Shown: positions 52,766 to 62,912, numbered from the stretch's first letter. The stretch: 64,000 nucleotides of DNA from Affinundibacterium amnicola (GCF_014284275.1 NZ_JACOFU010000005.1:310001-374000); one strand, 5' to 3'. Program-made: numbers and translations. Notes: a model not told the origin generated them from the letters alone.

Positions 52766-52831
52766 CTGCAATCGCAGGTTTTTTGAATGATAGAAAAAGC
52801 AAAACTGGCAACTTTCAGTTTTGCTTTTTTT
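52766..52831 (+). terminator. Two tandem terminators after the hpd operon
   Basis: First, a 4-bp stem CTGC-AATC-GCAG followed by GTTTTTT (about 52766-52784). Second, a strong 14-bp stem (52794-52807 with 52816-52829) followed by further T. The second reads from A-rich to T-rich and is also usable on minus strand. Confidence 0.85.
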
Positions 52832-53060
52832 CATTTTCTCCAATAGCCTTGATCTATTTAGCGCTTACTTAGAATGAGAAAAACAAAGCGCGACCAGCAC
52901 TTTGTTGTTTTGTATTCTTAGATATCTAATTTCCTTCAGAATATGAAAGAAATTCCTGCATAATTGCTCTCGTAAAAACGAACTTCATAGAAACTCTATG
53001 AATCATTATTGATCTTTCTAAATCAATAACGCCGACTTTGTGAGAGAGCACTTCACTGCG

Positions 53061-55466
53061 ATGCCGACAAATCCGCCTATTCATACTGAAACGGAACAAG
53101 AAATTGCCTTACTGCGTGAACGCAATTCTTCGCTCAATATTTTGAGTGAGTTTGCGATTGCCTTGTTGCGTCTACGTACTCGCGAAGAGGTGCTTTGGTA
53201 CACCGCCAACGAAGTAGTTGGTCAGATGGGTTTTGAAGATTGTGTGATTTATTTGTGGGATAGTCATCAGCAATTACTAGTTCAGCAATCGGCATTTGGA
53301 CATAAGATGGCTGAGCCAGGTGTGGTGAGTAATGCGCTTGAATTACGTTTGGGAGAAGGCATTGTTGGGCGCGCCGCTTTGCGTAGAGAAGTGATCGTCG
53401 TCAATAATTTGAGTGCGGATGCAGGATACGTCGTTGACATGCAAGAATCTGGTTCTGAGTTGGCGATTCCTATCATTTATTCTGACCAACTGATCGGTGT
53501 GATTGATAGTGAAAATTTAGAGCGAGATTTTTATACAGCCGAGCGGATTAAAATTCTTACCGCAGTCACTTCCATGGTCGCAGCAAAACTAGCGCAAACC
53601 AATCTGATTGATCAATTAGAGTCATCTATTAGTGAATTGGAATATGCGAAGAAGTTGCAAAGTGTCTTATTCAATATCGCAGCGCTGACCTATGAAGATG
53701 AGAATTTCTTTACGGTCTATGAACGAATCCATCATCTGATCGCAGAATTACTTTACGCAAAATCTTTTTTCGTTGCTGTGTATAACGAAGAAACCCGGCG
53801 CATCGAATTCCCGTATTTTGTCGATGAAAGGCATCCTGATCTTCCAGCCGATATTGGTCCGATTGACACTGAAATGCGCGGTATGTCCGCTTGGGTGATT
53901 TTCAATAACACCTCACTTTTACTCAATCGTGAAGAGATCGCCGAACGCATACAGCGCGGTGATTTTGAATTATTAGGAACGATTGCGGAATCGTGGTTAG
54001 GGGTGCCAATTCATGCTGGTGATGATCTGAAAGGTGCTTTGGTGGTACAGACGTATTCGCCTTTGGTGCAGTATCTGGAAAAAGATAGGGAACTACTGAG
54101 TTTCGTCTCGCGTCATGTGTCGAATTTATTGAAGCGCAAAGTCACCGAGAAGAAGTTGCAGCATTTGGCGCTGCATGACGCTTTGACTGGTTTAGCGAAC
54201 CGTACTTTGTTTCTTGACCGAGTTTCGCATGCCTTGAAAAAACAAGACCGGCAGGGGCAGAGACTATGCGCGGTCTTGTATATGGATGTTGATTTATTTA
54301 AGACGATTAATGATCGTTACGGTCATGCGGTTGGCGATGCACTCTTAACAAAGTTTGCCCATTTACTGACGCAACAAACCCGTCAGTTAGACACGGTGGC
54401 GCGACTCGGTGGCGATGAATTTGCCCTGTTCCTAGAAGATATTGATACGCAAGAGACGGCCGTTCAATTAGCCGAGCGGATTATTCAGGCATTGCAGCAA
54501 CCGATAGCGGCGAATGAGGCTTTGATCATTTGTTCTACCAGTATTGGGATCGCATTTGCACATGATACTTCGCTCTCTGCCAGCGAAATTATCCGACGTG
54601 CCGATGCGGCCATGTATCAGGCCAAAGCCGCAGGTCGCGGACATTTCCAATTGTATGACCCTTTGCTCGATCGTGCGAACGTGCGTGATTTGGTGCTGGG
54701 TGAAGAGATTCATACCGCATTGAACGAGCAACAGTTTGTTCTGCATTATCAACCGGTGATGAATGTCGCGACCGGTCTGGCGGTCGGTTTTGAGGCCTTA
54801 TTGCGATGGTTGCATCCCTTGAAATCTTGGATTCCACCGAACGAATTTATTGACTACGCCGAGAAACATCGTTTGATCGAAAAGATCGACCGCTATGTGT
54901 TGCGCCAGGCTTTGCAACAGATGAATACTTGGCGTGAGCAAACCGGCGTTTCACCGAAGGTCAGCGTGAATATTTCTGGCCGCCATTTTGCCAGTCCAGA
55001 TTTCATTAACACGGTGTTGGCCTTGCTCCATGAATTCAAAATTGAACCCAATACTTTGGGCATAGAAATTACAGAACGCGCGGTGATTGAGAAGTTTGCG
55101 ATTGCACAAAATAATATCCAGGTTCTGCAAAAGAATCATGTGCGAGTCTTACTAGATGATTTTGGAACCGGCTATTCCTCGCTTAATTATTTGCATCAAC
55201 TCACCTTAGATGTGATCAAAATTGATCGTACTTTTGTGAAGGGGAGTCGCGGTAGTAAGCAAGATAATCCCATCATTAATAGTATCGTGGCTCTTGCCTC
55301 AGCGATGAATTTAACTGTGGTTGCTGAAGGTGTAGAAACCCAAGACGAACTGATGGTGCTCAGAGATGCTGGCTGCGATTTATGCCAGGGATTCTATTTT
55401 TCTAAAGCCCTGCCTGCTGATCAGGCGATCGCCTATTTCTTAGCACATCAACATCTGGCGGATTAA
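53061..55466 (+). CDS. GAF-GAF-GGDEF-EAL c-di-GMP enzyme
   Basis: The 801-residue soluble protein starts with a short coiled segment, two GAF domains (about 25-170 and 195-365), a GGDEF domain (GGDEF at 450-454; I-site RQLD five residues before) and an EAL domain (EAL at 578-580; NISG, EITERAV, DDFGTGYSSL, IKIDRTF, EGVET intact). Both enzyme halves look functional. There is no membrane helix, so GAF ligands are cytosolic. The start is uncertain: ATG at 53061 (GAGAG upstream) is chosen over a GTG at 53040. Confidence 0.93.
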   Translation: MPTNPPIHTETEQEIALLRERNSSLNILSEFAIALLRLRTREEVLWYTANEVVGQMGFEDCVIYLWDSHQQLLVQQSAFGHKMAEPGVVSNALELRLGEGIVGRAALRREVIVVNNLSADAGYVVDMQESGSELAIPIIYSDQLIGVIDSENLERDFYTAERIKILTAVTSMVAAKLAQTNLIDQLESSISELEYAKKLQSVLFNIAALTYEDENFFTVYERIHHLIAELLYAKSFFVAVYNEETRRIEFPYFVDERHPDLPADIGPIDTEMRGMSAWVIFNNTSLLLNREEIAERIQRGDFELLGTIAESWLGVPIHAGDDLKGALVVQTYSPLVQYLEKDRELLSFVSRHVSNLLKRKVTEKKLQHLALHDALTGLANRTLFLDRVSHALKKQDRQGQRLCAVLYMDVDLFKTINDRYGHAVGDALLTKFAHLLTQQTRQLDTVARLGGDEFALFLEDIDTQETAVQLAERIIQALQQPIAANEALIICSTSIGIAFAHDTSLSASEIIRRADAAMYQAKAAGRGHFQLYDPLLDRANVRDLVLGEEIHTALNEQQFVLHYQPVMNVATGLAVGFEALLRWLHPLKSWIPPNEFIDYAEKHRLIEKIDRYVLRQALQQMNTWREQTGVSPKVSVNISGRHFASPDFINTVLALLHEFKIEPNTLGIEITERAVIEKFAIAQNNIQVLQKNHVRVLLDDFGTGYSSLNYLHQLTLDVIKIDRTFVKGSRGSKQDNPIINSIVALASAMNLTVVAEGVETQDELMVLRDAGCDLCQGFYFSKALPADQAIAYFLAHQHLAD

Positions 55467-55485
55467 GCATTCTCCCCAATTGAAC

Positions 55486-56268
55486 TTATGTTTGATGATC
55501 TATCACCACCGAAGTCATGCTAATAGAACCCATCACTAATTCTTTATTGATGATGGAAATCTGATCACCTTCGCGTTTTGCACCTAAGACATACAGCAGC
55601 GGTAAGTAGTGTTCAATGGTCGGCACAGATAATTGTGCATCTTGACCGAATTGCGCGTAGTTCGTCACCTCTGCGAAGTCTTCGCGCAAGATCGCATCAT
55701 GAATATGTGTATCGAAGCGTTGTGCCCAATCGAAGCCTTGGTTGTGCAACTCTAGGCGACGCAAATTGTGTACGATATTGCCGCTGGCAAGGATCATGAC
55801 GCCCTCATCGCGGAGGCTGGCTAATTGTTTGCCTAAGTGAAAATGGAATTCTGTATTTGCATGCAAGTTCAAACTGAGCTGAACAATCGGGATATCAGCC
55901 TCAGGATACATCTTGATTAAAACCGACCAAGTGCCGTGGTCTAAACCCCATGTGTAATCTTGATGCACGTGCAGCGGCCCTAATAATTGCACGATGCGCT
56001 GTGCGAGTTCTGGACTGCCGGGTGCAGGATAATTGGTGGCGAATAAGGCGGGAGGGAAACCGCCAAAATCGTGAATCGTGCGGGGCTCTGACATGGCTGT
56101 GACTGCCACATTCGCCGTCATCCAGTGCGCGGATATTGCCAAGATTGCTTTTGGTTTGGGAAATTTTCTGCCTAGTTCCTCCCATGCTGCAGTGAATTGA
56201 TTCTCTTCAATTGCATTCATCGGACTGCCGTGGCCGAGGAAAATGGCTGGTTGAATTGACGTATGCAT
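55486..56268 (-). CDS. ygiD: DODA-type extradiol ring-cleavage dioxygenase
   Basis: The 260-residue protein matches the LigB/YgiD family (PAIFLGHGSPMNA, ILAISAHWM, GLDHGTWSVL, ILASGNIVHNLR), with metal-binding His residues in the GHG, SAHW, GLDHG and VHNL segments. YgiD opens the DOPA-type catechol ring, and the family likely acts on catecholic compounds. AGGAG precedes the ATG. It follows the racemase gene by 20 bases on the same strand. Confidence 0.9.
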   Translation of the reverse strand: MHTSIQPAIFLGHGSPMNAIEENQFTAAWEELGRKFPKPKAILAISAHWMTANVAVTAMSEPRTIHDFGGFPPALFATNYPAPGSPELAQRIVQLLGPLHVHQDYTWGLDHGTWSVLIKMYPEADIPIVQLSLNLHANTEFHFHLGKQLASLRDEGVMILASGNIVHNLRRLELHNQGFDWAQRFDTHIHDAILREDFAEVTNYAQFGQDAQLSVPTIEHYLPLLYVLGAKREGDQISIINKELVMGSISMTSVVIDHQT

Positions 56269-56288
56269 GGGTACTCCTGACGAAATAG

Positions 56289-56987
56289 TTAGTGATTACT
56301 TAAAGCCCAGTTTGCTGCAGCACGCGCGTGCAAACTGGTGGTATCGAACAGCGGCACGGATAAATCACCATTGCGCACCAATAGCGAAATTTCGGTACAT
56401 CCAAGAATGATACCCTCTACTCCTTGTTCGATCAGCTTTAACATGATGCGAAGATATTCTTGACGCGAATCTTCGCGGATGATGCCAAGACATAGCTCGT
56501 CGTAGATAATGCGATGGATGATCTCACGATCTTCATCTGAAGGCACGATGACTTGTAATCCATGCTGTTGACGCAGACGGTCTTTGTAAAACGCTTGCTC
56601 CATGGTGAAACGGGTACCGAGCAAACCGATTGTCTGTAGGCCTTGGCTCTTGATGTCAACCGCAGTGGGATCGGCGATGTGGAGTAAAGGGATTTTCACC
56701 GCAGCTTCGATTGTGGCGGCGACTTTATGCATGGTGTTTGTACACAAAATCACCGTGTCCGCGCCTGCAAGTTCCAGTGACATGGCCGCTTGCGCGAGGA
56801 TTTTTCCTGCAGCATCCCAATCCGCTTGTCTTTGCAATAGTTCGATTTCATGAAAATCAACGCTAAAGAGAATCAGCTTTGCTGAATGCAAACCACCTAG
56901 CGACTGTTTTACAGTTTCATTGATTTGACGATAATAAGGGATGGTTGATTCCCAACTCATGCCGCCGATTAAACCCAGTGTTTTCAT
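56289..56987 (-). CDS. Aspartate/glutamate racemase family protein
   Basis: The 232-residue protein has the two catalytic cysteine segments of PLP-independent racemases: VILCTNTMHKVA (first Cys) and IILGCTEISLLV (second Cys), with LGLIGGMSWESTIPYY at the start, characteristic of the YgeA/aspartate racemase group. It would interconvert D- and L-amino acids. AGGACAGGAA lies before the ATG. Two-gene operon with the DODA dioxygenase. Confidence 0.92.
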   Translation of the reverse strand: MKTLGLIGGMSWESTIPYYRQINETVKQSLGGLHSAKLILFSVDFHEIELLQRQADWDAAGKILAQAAMSLELAGADTVILCTNTMHKVAATIEAAVKIPLLHIADPTAVDIKSQGLQTIGLLGTRFTMEQAFYKDRLRQQHGLQVIVPSDEDREIIHRIIYDELCLGIIREDSRQEYLRIMLKLIEQGVEGIILGCTEISLLVRNGDLSVPLFDTTSLHARAAANWALSNH

Positions 56988-57055
56988 TTCCTGTCCTTAT
57001 GATTCTGAAGTTGCAGATAAACTAGATGTTGCCTGTCTTGAACCTGCACAGAAAT

Positions 57056-57580
57056 TTATTTCAGCGTTAAGCGTTTCTTTATTGTTGTTGTGATCGAATC
57101 AGCGTTTGCTCCGGCTGGTTTTTCCGGCAAGATATGCAACTCAACTTGTTTCTCATTCTTACCCCAGACGACCTGCATCAACTTACCTTTAGTGAGTTTA
57201 TTGTGGCTGGTGACTTGTGCCTTGTGGCGATTAAAACTGGCGATTGTCGTGGAACCGTTGACCTGATAAATCGCATATTTCCCCGATGGTGAAATACTAA
57301 ATTCCGTGCATTGGCAAAGATAACGTTTTTCAAAGTATAGAAATTTAAAACTCTGATTACTATGCCAGCGACCCGATACATTGATTTGTTTCGATTCTTG
57401 AAATCGATAGCCATGTCCTAGCTCTTTGGTCGTTTGTGTTAGTACTTGCGCATGGGCTGGCCCGAAGGTGATGCATAGCAGAAACAACATAGTCAGCAGA
57501 AGTGATGTCAACAATTTGCCTGCTTTTATCTGAGTGAATCCATACATGTTGCGCCATGATTGCAAAAATTCTGAATTCAT
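57056..57580 (-). CDS. Secreted hypothetical protein
   Basis: The 174-residue protein has a hydrophobic export segment around residues 21-40 (LLTSLLLTMLFLLCITFG) preceded by a longer basic N-terminus, then a beta-rich body (FLYFEKRYLCQCTEFSISPSG). I do not recognise a family. The start is fixed by the four-base ATGA overlap with the GNAT gene. Confidence 0.7.
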   Translation of the reverse strand: MNSEFLQSWRNMYGFTQIKAGKLLTSLLLTMLFLLCITFGPAHAQVLTQTTKELGHGYRFQESKQINVSGRWHSNQSFKFLYFEKRYLCQCTEFSISPSGKYAIYQVNGSTTIASFNRHKAQVTSHNKLTKGKLMQVVWGKNEKQVELHILPEKPAGANADSITTTIKKRLTLK

Positions 57581-58044
57581 TCAGCCGCCAAGGTGAGTGT
57601 CATGGGAATATAGGCTAAGCCATGCATTTCTTGTTTCTCGGCAGTCGCGACAAAACCAAACTTACGATACATTTTTTCGGCAAACAGAGATGAATTGACG
57701 GTGAATACACCAGGATTACCATTGGCTAAAGCGTAAGCTTTAACATGCGACCAGAGTTGGCTGCCGTAGCCTTGTTGATGGTGCTTAGGGTCGACAAACA
57801 AATGGTAAAGATGTGCATTATCTCGAATGCTCACGGCGCCCACAACGTCTTGATGATCGTCAATGGCAATCCAGTAACGAAACTGTGGTGATTGCAGACG
57901 TTCTGCCATTGCAGCGGGCGTGATGCTGGCAAAAAAAGCTTCGGCGTTTCGGCCATCGTCATGGATAGTCAGATAACTTACCACGCTATGCACCAAGGCA
58001 CTGAGAACATCGGCATCTTCTAAGCAGGCTGGACGTATTAACAT
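57577..58044 (-). CDS. GNAT-family N-acetyltransferase
   Basis: The 155-residue protein begins MLIRPACLEDADVLSALV and has the acetyl-CoA loop HHQQGYGSQLW (QxxGxG/A), and a C-terminal YRKFGF motif typical of GNAT enzymes. The substrate is unknown. The ATG at 58044 starts the domain; a longer frame upstream is not needed. It is the first gene of a two-gene unit with the secreted protein. Confidence 0.9.
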   Translation of the reverse strand: MLIRPACLEDADVLSALVHSVVSYLTIHDDGRNAEAFFASITPAAMAERLQSPQFRYWIAIDDHQDVVGAVSIRDNAHLYHLFVDPKHHQQGYGSQLWSHVKAYALANGNPGVFTVNSSLFAEKMYRKFGFVATAEKQEMHGLAYIPMTLTLAAE

Positions 58045-58254
58045 GTTGATCTTTATTGTCAGAATAAGGTGATTATGCGGCAAAACAGACGTTCAGATGG
58101 AGCGCAAAATAAGTTGTCAGCGCAGGGTAGTTGTTCTCTATCCAGTTTTTGCATTTAATCATAGACCACTTGTCTAAATTCAGGCAATCTTAGAAGCATT
58201 CAGCATCATTTCAGCAGCATCAATGCCGCTATGGCTTCTACGGGATAAAAGGCT

Positions 58255-61200
58255 ATGTTTGGCTTAACACGTCAACGCTATATTTTACTTGCTACTTGTA
58301 TTTATGCGGTGTTCGCATTGGCATGGATATTTCTGTCCGATCAATTGCTCGCGTTGTTTACTGATCTTAGTTCTATGGTCTGGCTGTCGACAGTTAAGGG
58401 CGCCTTTTTTGTGGCGGCAACGACTACTTTATTTTATGTCGCGATGCATGCGGTGCCCGCACAGCATGATCAGCGTACGACAGGTTTGCTCAATATTTTG
58501 GCAGACAGCAGTCATTCCAGACGCCGCTCACCTTGGTTAATCTACGGTTTGACCTTAGTCCTCACTTTTGGCATGTTTGTCCTTCATCAGACGGTCGCGA
58601 TCGGCATGCATGGTGAACCTATGCTCATCTTATTTATCTTCCCTATTGTCTTGAGCTCAATGTTAGGTGGATTGTGGCCAGGTTTGCTATCGACCACTCT
58701 TGCTGCTGCGGGGGTTTATTTTTACGCATTAGAGCAGATAGATGGTTTTCGGATTCGTAACTCGACTGAATTATTTCGACTACTGATCTTCATCGTTAAT
58801 GGTTGCGCTGTCAGTATCTTGAGCGAACTATTACAACATGCCATTGCGAAAGATGAAAAACACCGGCGCTTGCTGGATGCGATTGTCTCGGGAACTTCAG
58901 ACGCTGTTTATGTTAAGGATTTGCAAGGCCGCTATGTCATGGTGAATCAAGCCACAGCTAATTATTTAGAAAAACCGATAGAAGAAATACTGGGGGCGCA
59001 TGATAGCGAGTTATTTGAGCAGACCTCAGCGCAATTCGTCATCGGTAATGATCAGAGAATTTTGACAGATGGCCATCAGCAAAAACATGAAGCCTATTTA
59101 ACGACATCAACAGGAAAAAAATTGGTGTTTCTGGCCACCAAAGGTCCTTTGCTGGATGAGCATGGTGAAGTGTGTGGTGTCTTTGGCATATCGCACGAAA
59201 TTTCCGAAAGTAGAAGAATTGAAGAGGATTTGCATTTGGTTTTGCAAGAGGCTGGTGACGCAATTTGGATTACTAACGCAGAGGGTAAATTCATCTTTGC
59301 CAATCCATCGGCATGTAAATTGACCGGACATAGTCTGGCGCAATTGCAAGCGATGAAGATTCCTGATTTGTTAGATGACGAAACTAAATTAAAACTAGAC
59401 GCACATCTGCAACAGCTAGCGGTAGAAAAATTCATCCGTCGTGATTGGCCTTTGTTGCGTCAAGACGGTAGTCTGGTGCAGGTAGAAATGATTACCAAAC
59501 GTTTGCCTGATGGTCGTTATATGGCGTTTGGCCGCGATTTAAGCGAAGTACATCTGGCACAGAATGCTTTGTTGGAACGTGAAAAACAATTAGCGCGGGT
59601 GCTGGAAGGAACTGATCAGGGTTATTGGGATTGGAATTTGAAAACCAATGAATTTGAAGTCAGCGCCCGTTGGGAAACTATGCTTGGTTATGCGCCTGGT
59701 GAAATGACAGTCTCGCCTGATAAATGGGAGCGGTTTATTCATCCACTCGATTATGCGAAGGCACAAGCGTCTATACAAAGACATTTGGCAGGGCAGAGTC
59801 CTTTGCACGAATTAGAGCTTCGTTGCATGACTAAATCGGGTGAATGGCGCTGGATTTTGACTCGGGGGCGCGTGGTTGAATGGGATGCTGACGGCACACC
59901 AATGCGGATGTCGGGTACACATACCGATATCGCAGAGCGGAAAGTATTGGAACAAGCACAGCGCGACGCCGCGACCGTTTTCTCTAGTAGCTATGAAGGC
60001 ATCATGATGGTGGATACGCATGGTGCTATCAGCAAAGTTAATCCTGCTTTCACCCGTATTACTGGCTATCGTGAAGATGAAGTGGTCGGCCAAAGCCCTA
60101 AGTTATTGTCGTCAGGGCGGCATGCTGAAGAATTTTATCGACACCTGTGGCGCGATTTAATTAAAAATGATTTTTGGCGTGGTGAAATTTGGAATCGACG
60201 CAAGTCTGGTGAAGAATTTATTGAGCTCTTATCGATTTCTGCGGTGCGCGATGAATTTGGAACGGTGCTGCATTACATTGGTGTTTTTTCCGACATCACG
60301 CAATTGAAAGCGCATGAGGATGAGTTAGATAAGATTGCGCATTACGACACCTTAACGGGTTTGCCTAATCGTCGTTTGCTGAACGATCGTCTGGGACAAG
60401 CCTTGATTCGCGCTCAGCGAGAGCAGAGTTTGTTGGCGGTTTGCTTTTTGGATTTAGATGGATTTAAGTCGGTCAATGATCAGTATGGCCATCATATTGG
60501 CGATCAATTATTGATTGGTGTGACCGGACATTTACGTAATGTATTGCGCGCGAACGATACCTTGGCGCGCATGGGTGGTGATGAATTCGTGATTCTGCTT
60601 TCGGATATCAAAAACTCGCTGGAATGTATGCAAGTTTTAGATAGGATTTTACTGGCAGCGAGCCATTCAGTTCGCGTTGATGAGATCGTGTTACAAGTGT
60701 CGGTGAGTATCGGCGTGAGCTTGTTCCCCGATGATAATGCTGATGCAGATAGTTTAATGCGGCATGCCGATCAAGCGATGTATGTGGCGAAGAATGCAGG
60801 AAAAAATCGCTATCATTTATTTGATCCCGAAAGTGACAGGAAAGCACAGTTACATCGTAGTTTTCTTGAGCTATTAAATATCGCCCTGATCAACCGGGAA
60901 TTCGTTCTGTACTATCAGCCTAAGGTTGACCTGCGTGATGGGCGTATCGTTGGTGCTGAAGCATTAATTCGTTGGAAGCATCCAGAACGTGGGTTGTTAT
61001 CGCCAGCCGAATTTTTATCCTACATTCATGGTAGTCCGCTTGACCAGAAGTTGGGCGAATGGGTGATACAAGAAGCTTTAGCGCAAGGCGAGATTTGGCA
61101 TCAACAAGGTTTGCCGCTATGTATCAGTGTGAATATTAGCGCTGATCATTTAATACAAAAAGATTTCAGTGCCCATTTGGCGTTTGCCTTATCTCAGCAC

Positions 61201-61668
61201 CCAGATATCGCGCCCGATTGTTTCGAGCTTGAGGTTCTGGAGACTGCAGCGATCGTTGATATTGAACAAGCGGTTGAGATTCTAGAAAGTTGTCGCCGTT
61301 TGGGGGTGCATTTCTCTTTGGATGATTTTGGCACTGGTTATTCGTCATTGACTTATTTGCGTAAATTGCCGATCGATACTTTAAAGATCGATCAAAGCTT
61401 TGTGCGCGATATGCTGCATGACGCAGAAGATTTGGGGATCGTCGAAGGGGTGATTCGACTTGCCAATGCGTTTCATCGAGAAGTGATTGCAGAAGGGGTA
61501 GAAACTTTAGAGCACGGTGCCGCCTTGATGGCCTTGGGATGTCATCTCGCACAAGGTTATGGTATTGCGCGACCTATGCCTGCCGATCAATTTATGGCGT
61601 GGGCTGAGCAATGGCAAACTGAACGAGCGTGGTTGTCGCTCAAGCCGGCGTTGCTTTACGCCTCTTAG
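58255..61668 (+). CDS. Multi-PAS GGDEF-EAL membrane c-di-GMP enzyme
   Basis: The 1137-residue protein has membrane helices in its first 200 residues (pairs near 8-62 and 95-200, the latter DUF4118-like as in KdpD). About four PAS modules follow (near 205-325, 330-445, 450-570 and 575-690), then GGDEF (774-778; I-site RAND just before) and EAL (902-904). The EAL residues NISAD, LETAAI (E), DDFGTGYSSL, LKIDQSF and EGVET are kept. Enzymatically both halves look intact. Sensing likely involves the membrane and cytosolic PAS signals. Upstream gap of about 210 bases has no clear promoter. Confidence 0.94.
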   Translation: MFGLTRQRYILLATCIYAVFALAWIFLSDQLLALFTDLSSMVWLSTVKGAFFVAATTTLFYVAMHAVPAQHDQRTTGLLNILADSSHSRRRSPWLIYGLTLVLTFGMFVLHQTVAIGMHGEPMLILFIFPIVLSSMLGGLWPGLLSTTLAAAGVYFYALEQIDGFRIRNSTELFRLLIFIVNGCAVSILSELLQHAIAKDEKHRRLLDAIVSGTSDAVYVKDLQGRYVMVNQATANYLEKPIEEILGAHDSELFEQTSAQFVIGNDQRILTDGHQQKHEAYLTTSTGKKLVFLATKGPLLDEHGEVCGVFGISHEISESRRIEEDLHLVLQEAGDAIWITNAEGKFIFANPSACKLTGHSLAQLQAMKIPDLLDDETKLKLDAHLQQLAVEKFIRRDWPLLRQDGSLVQVEMITKRLPDGRYMAFGRDLSEVHLAQNALLEREKQLARVLEGTDQGYWDWNLKTNEFEVSARWETMLGYAPGEMTVSPDKWERFIHPLDYAKAQASIQRHLAGQSPLHELELRCMTKSGEWRWILTRGRVVEWDADGTPMRMSGTHTDIAERKVLEQAQRDAATVFSSSYEGIMMVDTHGAISKVNPAFTRITGYREDEVVGQSPKLLSSGRHAEEFYRHLWRDLIKNDFWRGEIWNRRKSGEEFIELLSISAVRDEFGTVLHYIGVFSDITQLKAHEDELDKIAHYDTLTGLPNRRLLNDRLGQALIRAQREQSLLAVCFLDLDGFKSVNDQYGHHIGDQLLIGVTGHLRNVLRANDTLARMGGDEFVILLSDIKNSLECMQVLDRILLAASHSVRVDEIVLQVSVSIGVSLFPDDNADADSLMRHADQAMYVAKNAGKNRYHLFDPESDRKAQLHRSFLELLNIALINREFVLYYQPKVDLRDGRIVGAEALIRWKHPERGLLSPAEFLSYIHGSPLDQKLGEWVIQEALAQGEIWHQQGLPLCISVNISADHLIQKDFSAHLAFALSQHPDIAPDCFELEVLETAAIVDIEQAVEILESCRRLGVHFSLDDFGTGYSSLTYLRKLPIDTLKIDQSFVRDMLHDAEDLGIVEGVIRLANAFHREVIAEGVETLEHGAALMALGCHLAQGYGIARPMPADQFMAWAEQWQTERAWLSLKPALLYAS

Positions 61669-61804
61669 TGCAGCGCAAATGTGAAGAAATCGAGTAGCAT
61701 GTCGGTTTTACGCAAATCTTGCCGTCGCGTGCTAAACGCCTGTAGCGACCTGAGTTTTGTTGAATGCCTAAAATTTGTTTAATTTGTTGAATAAGAAAGC
61801 AATT

Positions 61805-62386
61805 ATGTCCGAAGAAAAAGAGAAGCAAGCTGAAGCCGCAAGTCCGTTTTTGGAAGAAAAGGCCTTCAAATCCCGCACCGTGTTGGTGTTTGGCACGATT
61901 AACGATAAGTTGGCCGCCGAAGTCAGTAAACGCTTGATCGCACTGTCTGCGGAATCGAATGCGCCAATTACTTTACTGGTATCTTCGCCAGGTGGCCACG
62001 TTGAATCGGGTGATGTAATTCACGATATGATCCGTTTTATCAATGCACCAGTGCGTGTAGTTGGTACTGGATGGGTAGGTAGTGCTGCGGTGAATGTGTT
62101 TTTGGCCGTGCCGAAACAACATCGCGTCTGTTTGCCAAATACCCGTTTCTTAATTCACCAACCTAGCGGCGGCGCTGGTGGGCAAGCAAGCGATATCGCG
62201 ATTCAAGCGCGTGAAATCGTGAAGATTCGTGAACGTATCGCTGCTTTGATCGCCAAAGAATCTGGCCAGACCTTAGAGCGCGTTACCAATGATATCGAGC
62301 GCGATTATTGGATGAGTGCGGTAGAGGCGCAAGACTATGGTTTAGTCTCTCGGATTATCGTGCAACAGAGCGAGTTGGACGCTTAG
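61805..62386 (+). CDS. ClpP-like serine protease
   Basis: The 193-residue protein has the ClpP fold: VLVSSPGGHVESG, catalytic Ser in GTGWVGSAAV (S93), His in RFLIHQPSGG (H118) and Asp in ERDYWMSAVEA (D167); spacings of 25 and 49 between Ser-His-Asp match E. coli ClpP. The active-site loop differs from the usual GQAASMGAF, so this is a divergent ClpP paralogue with its own start region. No ClpX/ClpA gene is adjacent. ATG at 61805 is preferred over an upstream in-frame TTG. Confidence 0.9.
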   Translation: MSEEKEKQAEAASPFLEEKAFKSRTVLVFGTINDKLAAEVSKRLIALSAESNAPITLLVSSPGGHVESGDVIHDMIRFINAPVRVVGTGWVGSAAVNVFLAVPKQHRVCLPNTRFLIHQPSGGAGGQASDIAIQAREIVKIRERIAALIAKESGQTLERVTNDIERDYWMSAVEAQDYGLVSRIIVQQSELDA

Positions 62387-62444
62387 TGATTGTATTAGGT
62401 GAGTATTAAGTGATCATGCACTTAGTCGATCACGCATAATAATG

Positions 62445-62478
62445 AAGTGCAGCCGGTACTATCGGGCTGCACTTTTTT
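62445..62478 (+). terminator. Rho-independent terminator after clpP-like gene
   Basis: AAGTGCAGCC (62445-62454) pairs with GGCTGCACTT (62465-62474) across a 10-base loop, followed by T. It lies between convergent clpP-like and RidA genes. Confidence 0.9.
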
Positions 62479-62481
62479 ATG

Positions 62482-62892
62482 TCATGAAACTGGGTTGGCG
62501 ACCTGTTTCGCTGATTGCTTAATCGCGGTCACTTCAATTTCGATTCTCATACGGGGATCTGCTAAGCCGGCTGAAATCATCATGGCAGCTGGACGAATCT
62601 CACCAAAATACTGACGTAGCACAGGCCAGCACAATTCAAATTCACCTGCGTCTGGCACCACGTAATTCACCCGCACGACATCGGCTAAGCTGGCGCCAGC
62701 TTGTGCAAGTGCTGCGCAAATATTCTTTAAGCATTGATCGGTTTGTGTACAAATATCATCAGCAATCGTCATGCTGCTGTAATCAAAACCAGTGGTGCCA
62801 GCGACGAACACCCAGTCACCATGAACAACGGCACGCGAATAGGCGATTTTTTCTTCAAAGCTAGAACCTGAGCTAATGCGTTGTCTGATCAT
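62482..62892 (-). CDS. RidA-family protein
   Basis: The 136-residue protein has the YjgF/YER057c/UK114 core (SRAVVHGDWVFVAGTTGFD; NYVVPDAGEFELCWPVLRQYFGEIRPAAMMI; RIEIEVTAI), with the expected Arg near the C-terminal half. RidA deaminates reactive enamines; this subgroup may act elsewhere. A 20-base gap to the upstream periplasmic protein suggests co-transcription. Confidence 0.92.
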   Translation of the reverse strand: MIRQRISSGSSFEEKIAYSRAVVHGDWVFVAGTTGFDYSSMTIADDICTQTDQCLKNICAALAQAGASLADVVRVNYVVPDAGEFELCWPVLRQYFGEIRPAAMMISAGLADPRMRIEIEVTAIKQSAKQVANPVS

Positions 62893-62912
62893 GCTGCGCC
62901 TGCCTTTTCTGT

